From assembly GCF_000611645.1 (NCBI RefSeq), contig NW_014011624.1, positions 1 to 10,900 on the forward strand: DNA of 10,900 nucleotides, read 5' to 3'. Shown here piece by piece: positions 7,496 to 10,900 of this stretch. The DNA is from Monoraphidium neglectum (taxonomy: Eukaryota > Chlorophyta > Chlorophyceae > Sphaeropleales > Selenastraceae). Below the pieces are notes generated by a model. The model was not told the DNA's origin, ran no database searches, and saw only the letters and a list, made by a program, of their open reading frames with translations. Position numbers and translations under genes: made by a program. Every line of letters starts with the position of its first letter. Position 1 is the first letter of the stretch.

Positions 7496-8377
7496 TGCGT
7501 CCTTTTGGCAGCGTTTGATGGATCCGCAGGCCTCAATCAAGCACACGCGATGTACCAGCGACACTGTTTCAATCAAAGATTATTGAAAATAGCCTTTCAA
7601 TATGCAATATTGGGGAGCTGAGCGTTGGGCCGAAGTCCAGAATACCGCATCCGCCGGCGAGTTTGCTGTGTGGGCAAGGTCGATACGATGATCGTTGCTT
7701 GCAGCTTGGGGATCAAACGCTATACTGGAAAATATTACGTTCATCAAAGCCTCAACGGCCTGGTCCAAGGCGAGCTGTCCGTTTGACGCAGCGCACACAT
7801 CAGCCGGACTGTGTCAAGTCACCTCCCCTCACCGTGGCCATCAATGGGTCGAGTGCTTGCCGTCACCTTAATGAACATACTGTACCCGAGGATACTTGCA
7901 CAGGCTGCGCTCCCCACATTGTTGTTTGCAGCTCCGATGAGCGCAGTATATGTATGTATTGCTTGTGATTGTTTGTTCCAATGCCCAGCGAAGCAGGTCG
8001 TTTGAACCCCTTGTCCTTCCTAGGTGTGGTGTTGTCCAATAGAGCTGGAAGTCCCAGGACCGGGTCTGTTGACTGACTGGTGATAGCGGTTGCTAAACAG
8101 CAGCAGCGGGTTGACATTGTGTGAGGTGCGCCGGCGGGTGGTTGCTACACAGGAGGCAGGCAACAGCTCTGCACACCATGCACGCGCACCCCCACTGGTT
8201 CCTGGGTCCCCGTAGTACGGGGGACCAGGCACCAGCATAATGCGACAAAACCCGCGCAAGATTTGAGCAAGGAGACAGAAATGCTGTGTGTAAGGTGACC
8301 GCCCGCACACGCATTCTCAGCGTGGCGCGAGCAGGGACAGTCACACACAGCCAAAACTTTTGCCAAAGGCCAGTCAA
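7496..8377. other. Intergenic spacer: 3' flank of the NSUN5 gene and promoter of the 215-residue gene
   Basis: These 882 bases of mixed composition contain no gene I can support. I find no TGTAA on the minus strand downstream of the NSUN5 stop, so its polyadenylation signal is not identified. The part nearest the gene start at 7495 is AT-rich and includes a minus-strand CCAAT (7613-7609) and an 8-base inverted repeat (listed separately). A plus-strand 53-codon hydrophobic ORF (7844-8005) is discussed under findings and not called as a gene. Confidence 0.6.
7581..7602. promoter_or_regulatory. Inverted repeat TATTGAAA-N6-TTTCAATA upstream of the 215-residue gene
   Basis: A perfect 8-base dyad with a 6-base spacer lies 86-107 bases upstream of the ATG at 7495, in an AT-rich stretch and next to a minus-strand CCAAT box at 7613-7609. 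The position suits a dimeric transcription-factor site or part of the core promoter. The arms are AT-rich and short, so chance is a real alternative. Confidence 0.3.
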
Positions 8378-8440
8378 TCACTCGGCAGGCGCCCTTGTTT
8401 TGCCCGGTTTTGCCGTCCTTGGGCGCTTTGTGGCAGGCCG

Positions 8441-8481
<41 letters not shown>

Positions 8482-10900
8482 GCTGCTGCTGCTGTTGCTG
8501 CTGCTTTCGCGGCTGCTGCTGCTTTCGCGGCTGCCGCTGCTGCTGGTGCCGCGTCGCATCCTCGGGCTCCTCTCCGCCTGCCCCATCATCCTCGGCCTCG
8601 CAGCCGCCACTGCTGCCGCTGCCGCGCGCGCCCGCCGCCTGCCGTTCAAACACCGCCACAAAAAACCCATCCGTCCCGTCCTCAAATGGGTCCGTCCGCA
8701 CGACTCGTGCGTCCCGACCGCCAGGCAGGCTGCCGGGCAGGCCGCGACGCGGCCACCGGCCCCCAGGAAACGGCTCGGCCAGGTCGAAGCCCGCGGCGAG
8801 GGCGTCCGGCAGCACTGCCGCCACGACACCCTCGTTCTCGCGCTGGTGCGTGCTGCAGGTAGAGTAGGCGACGCGCACGACACGCGGGAAGCGCAGCGCG
8901 TGGCGCAGCGCAGACTCCTGGTGGGTGGGGCGACGTGGGGGCGGGAGCGTGAGTGGGTCAGTGGAGAAGTGCGCATATGCCCTCGCAAGCACATGCAGGC
9001 TGCAAACAGCACCAAAAAGGAGTGAGCTGGCGGCTGACCCGGGCTCCACGCACATCGCAATCCAACGTTGGGCAGTCAAGAGAACCTGCCAGCCCGACTC
9101 CGATCCCCCCCCCTCCCCCCCGCAGCCCGGCGCGGCGAGCGGGTGCACCTGGAAACGTGCCAGCTGCTCCACACGCTGCGCGTCCCCCGCGTCCTCCTCT
9201 TCGTCCCCCGCTGGGGCCTTGGGCAGCAGGTGGTCCATGCGCGATACCACAGTGCCGGAGCCGCTGCAGGAGGGGTCCAGGATTATGCCTCGGACCTGAA
9301 TTTAATGGGTAGGGTGGCGGCGCGTTCAGGAAAGCGCAGGGACGGGTAGGCCAGGCGGCAGCGCAAGGGCGTTGGGTAGGCCGAGGATTGCGGCTGGTGG
9401 GTGCTGGCGATTGCGCGGGCCGCAGGAGCTGACGTGAGCATCCATCGATTCATGCATGCGTCCAACGTCCGTAACCGTTCGGGCAGTCGAATCCTGCCGA
9501 GCTGGGCCCTGCGCCGCATGCCGCACCTTTGCAAACCGCGCCTCCTGCGGGTCTAGACTGAGGAAGTCGGCGACCTCGGCTTTGATGATCCCCGCTGCCC
9601 CGGCCTGCTGCGCGTTGGCCACCAGCCGCGCCAGCCTCCTGGGGTCCTTGTCAAAGGCCAGCACGCGGCCCCGCGCCCCGACGCGCGCCGCCGCGTGTGT
9701 CGTCTTGTTGCCGGGCGCGGCGCACGCGTCCAGCACGGTCCAGCCAGGCTCGGGCGCGAGCGCGTGGGCGGGCATGCAGCTGGCCTTGGACTGGAGGATT
9801 ATGTCACCATTAGTCACCATCGGGTGGTCGTGCAGGTCTGTGCCAGGTGGCAGCCGTAGGACGTCGGGCAGCAGGCCGTCCACCTGGCGGCGGTTGCGGT
9901 TGTTGTGGCGGTGTGTGAGGACCGGGTTAGGAGCGGCTGACAAGCAGTCAAGGATGAGGAGTGATGCGCTTGAGAGTGTGCGGCCTGACAGGTGCGCAAC
10001 GACGATTGCTCGGCGGCAGGCGAGCAGGCTGGGCTACCGAAGGGGCTGTTGCGCGAACGCACAGCTGTTGTGCGGGCGCAGCCCGCTGGTCGCGTGGCAG
10101 CACGCAGTGCCTGCCCTGCGCACACGGGCCCTCGCAGAGGTGGCCCCTTGCAGACCTTTGCGGCAGCGGTCCTGCGGTCCGCCCTCAGGCGCGCCAGCGC
10201 CTCCTCCACCGAGAGCTTGAGCGTGTTGATGCGCGCCCAGCGCGGGTGCGGGGCGGCTGTCGCCGCGTGCGCCGCGCTGCCGCCACCGCCGGGCTGCGCT
10301 CGTGCCCGACCGTCCTCGGCCGTGCGCTGCCGCTCCAGGAGCGTGCCCACGTCCTGCGAGGCAGGGTATCGCCGAAAGCATATAGTTTGGCCAGGGCTGT
10401 AGTGGGGCAGAGCAGAGTGTCTCCAGGGCGACACCGGGTGGCTCGATATTGATGGCTGCAGGAAGTCCAAAACTCACAATACCTTGCGTGCTTGTATATG
10501 TGCGTTGGTATCAATGCATGTGTGCTTTGATGTGTGTGGCTGTGTGTGTGCGCGCGCGTGTGTGCGTGTGTGTGTTAAATGCATGCAGACGCAAGGGCGT
10601 GAGAGTGAGCGTGTGCAAGCGGCCTGGCCCGCCCAATCATGAATCCCGTAACAAATCGGATCTGTGGGCCCCTACCTTGGCCCCCGCTTCCTGCAGCAGC
10701 CGCTGCAGCTCCTCACGCATCGCGGGCCGCGCGCGCATCACCGCGCGCTCCGCGGGGCCCTGCTCCCGCAGCCCCTGGCCAAACAGCGCCTCGTAGGCGA
10801 GCACGTATGCTGCGGCGGGCGGCAGCTGCGGCGACTGGTCCATGACCTCTGCTGATGTCAGCAGCTGCTTCAGGACCGGCAGGTCTGCAGCGGTGATCGT
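8378..10900 (-). CDS. NSUN5: NSUN5/Rcm1-type rRNA (cytosine-C5)-methyltransferase, 5' end outside the window
   Basis: Five visible exons: 10900-10676, 10353-10156, 9883-9527, 9295-9149 and 8917-8378, all phase 0, giving 488 residues with the N-terminus missing. The family uses S-adenosylmethionine to make m5C in large-subunit rRNA in the nucleolus. In order (partial numbering) are the N-terminal helical region with AYVLAYEALFGQGL (31-44), RINTLK (116-121), LPPGTDLHDHP (152-162), the SAM motif DACAAPGNKT (193-202), AFDKD (217-221), DPSCSGSG (267-274, Cys270) and YSTCS (327-331, Cys330, the expected nucleophile). GFFVAVFE (393-400) ends the conserved domain. Serine before the first cysteine, where most relatives have proline, is the NSUN5/Rcm1 hallmark. 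Both catalytic cysteines are intact. Exon joins match family spacing, for example RFAK to VRGIILDPS and LARFQ to ESALRHAL. An extension of about 85 residues follows: acidic, then Gln-rich with a run of 12 Gln (456-467), then a basic KRPRTAKPGK likely serving nuclear or nucleolar localisation. Confidence 0.95.
8444..8550. repeat. CTG/CAG trinucleotide repeat encoding polyglutamine
   Basis: There are twelve uninterrupted CTG units on the plus strand at 8444-8479. Interrupted CTG blocks then run to about 8550, with CCG, TTG and TTTCGCGG interruptions. On the coding (minus) strand it reads as CAG glutamine codons with Arg-Gln-Pro-Arg-Lys interruptions, near the C-terminus of the NSUN5 protein. 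The TTTCGCGGCTG segment is itself repeated twice, so part of the tract grew by duplication of a larger unit. Confidence 0.97.
8918..9148 (-). other. NSUN5 intron between the two catalytic-cysteine exons; lacks an in-frame stop
   Basis: This intron of 231 bases has donor CAG|GTGCAC and acceptor CACCAG|GAG, with a C-rich tract before the acceptor. Its length is a multiple of three and it contains no stop in the reading frame. Removing it aligns LARFQ directly to ESALRHAL as in the family; keeping it would insert 77 residues between the DPSCSG and YSTCS motifs. Confidence 0.85.
9884..10155 (-). other. NSUN5 intron upstream of the SAM-binding exon
   Basis: This intron is 272 bases, phase 0, with acceptor CCGCCAG|GTGGAC. 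The donor AAAG|GTCTGC is weaker than the others in the window. The join ...RRTAAAK to VDGLLPDV gives the short spacing between NTLK and the LPPGTDLHDHP motif found in plant-type NSUN5, so no exon appears to be missing here. Confidence 0.75.
10354..10675 (-). other. NSUN5 intron with a second GT/CA microsatellite
   Basis: This intron is 322 bases, phase 0, with donor AAG|GTAGGG and acceptor CCTCGCAG. It joins the N-terminal helical exon to the exon carrying RINTLK. It contains a GT-rich run with a central CG-alternating block at about 10528-10575 on the plus strand. Confidence 0.85.
10528..10575. repeat. Imperfect (GT)n microsatellite inside an NSUN5 intron
   Basis: GT dinucleotides interrupted by GGC and a GCGCGCG block, on the plus strand. 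It is shorter than the similar tract at 342-463 but has the same GT-CG-GT organisation, and it also lies in an intron of a minus-strand gene. Confidence 0.9.

Noticed and set aside
8286..9025. Plus-strand ORFs rich in Cys, Leu or Ala across the CTG repeat
   Set aside because: They are other-frame readings of the trinucleotide repeat and of the antisense of the NSUN5 last exon. The minus-strand frame carries the conserved YSTCS and FFVAVFE motifs.
9456..10220. Plus-strand 254-codon ORF
   Set aside because: It is antisense to the SAM-binding exon of NSUN5, crosses its introns, and shows no domain features.
1..10900. CRISPR arrays, insertion sequences, transposon ends, rRNA or retroviral sequence
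   Set aside because: No regularly spaced repeats with unique spacers, no transposase or reverse-transcriptase motifs, no long terminal inverted or direct repeats and no conserved rRNA stretches were seen on either strand.

Overview
The window looks like nuclear DNA of a green alga, most likely a trebouxiophyte or other core chlorophyte. The reasons are strongly GC-rich, alanine-heavy coding stretches set in less GC-rich spacers, short introns (about 150-570 bases) with GTGxG-type donors, long homopeptide tracts, GT/CA microsatellites in introns, and a TGTAA polyadenylation signal after one gene. Nothing points to a bacterial or viral origin. The species cannot be named from the sequence.

Four protein genes are supported, all on the minus strand, so transcription runs from high to low coordinates. 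From right to left: (1) 10900-8378, a 5'-truncated NSUN5/Rcm1-type rRNA cytosine-C5 methyltransferase in five visible exons, with a polyglutamine and basic C-terminal extension; (2) 7495-6699, a two-exon gene for a 215-residue secretory-pathway protein with a repeated VP-plus-helix C-terminus and no recognised family; (3) 5828-3184, a four-exon gene for a 634-residue Ala-rich secretory-pathway protein with a 37-residue repeat and a C-terminal xPSY tail, also of no recognised family; (4) 2042-56, a three-exon gene for a 420-residue protein with degenerate pentatricopeptide-like hairpins and a mitochondrial-type presequence.

The exon models were built by hand from GT..AG sites, codon phase and, where possible, family alignment. 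Every junction given keeps the reading frame. NSUN5 is secure because each splice joins conserved motifs. For the other three, the long terminal exons are strong and the short first exons are predictions.

Between the genes lie spacers of about 1.14 kb (2043-3183), 0.87 kb (5829-6698) and 0.88 kb (7496-8377). They hold UTRs and promoters, a degenerate GCTAT repeat patch, one TGTAA signal and one inverted repeat near a start, but no convincing further gene or RNA gene. The four genes have no evident shared pathway: the two flanking ones serve RNA metabolism (nucleolus and probably an organelle), while the two in the middle encode adjacent, co-oriented, predicted secreted repeat proteins. That pair is the most novel material here.
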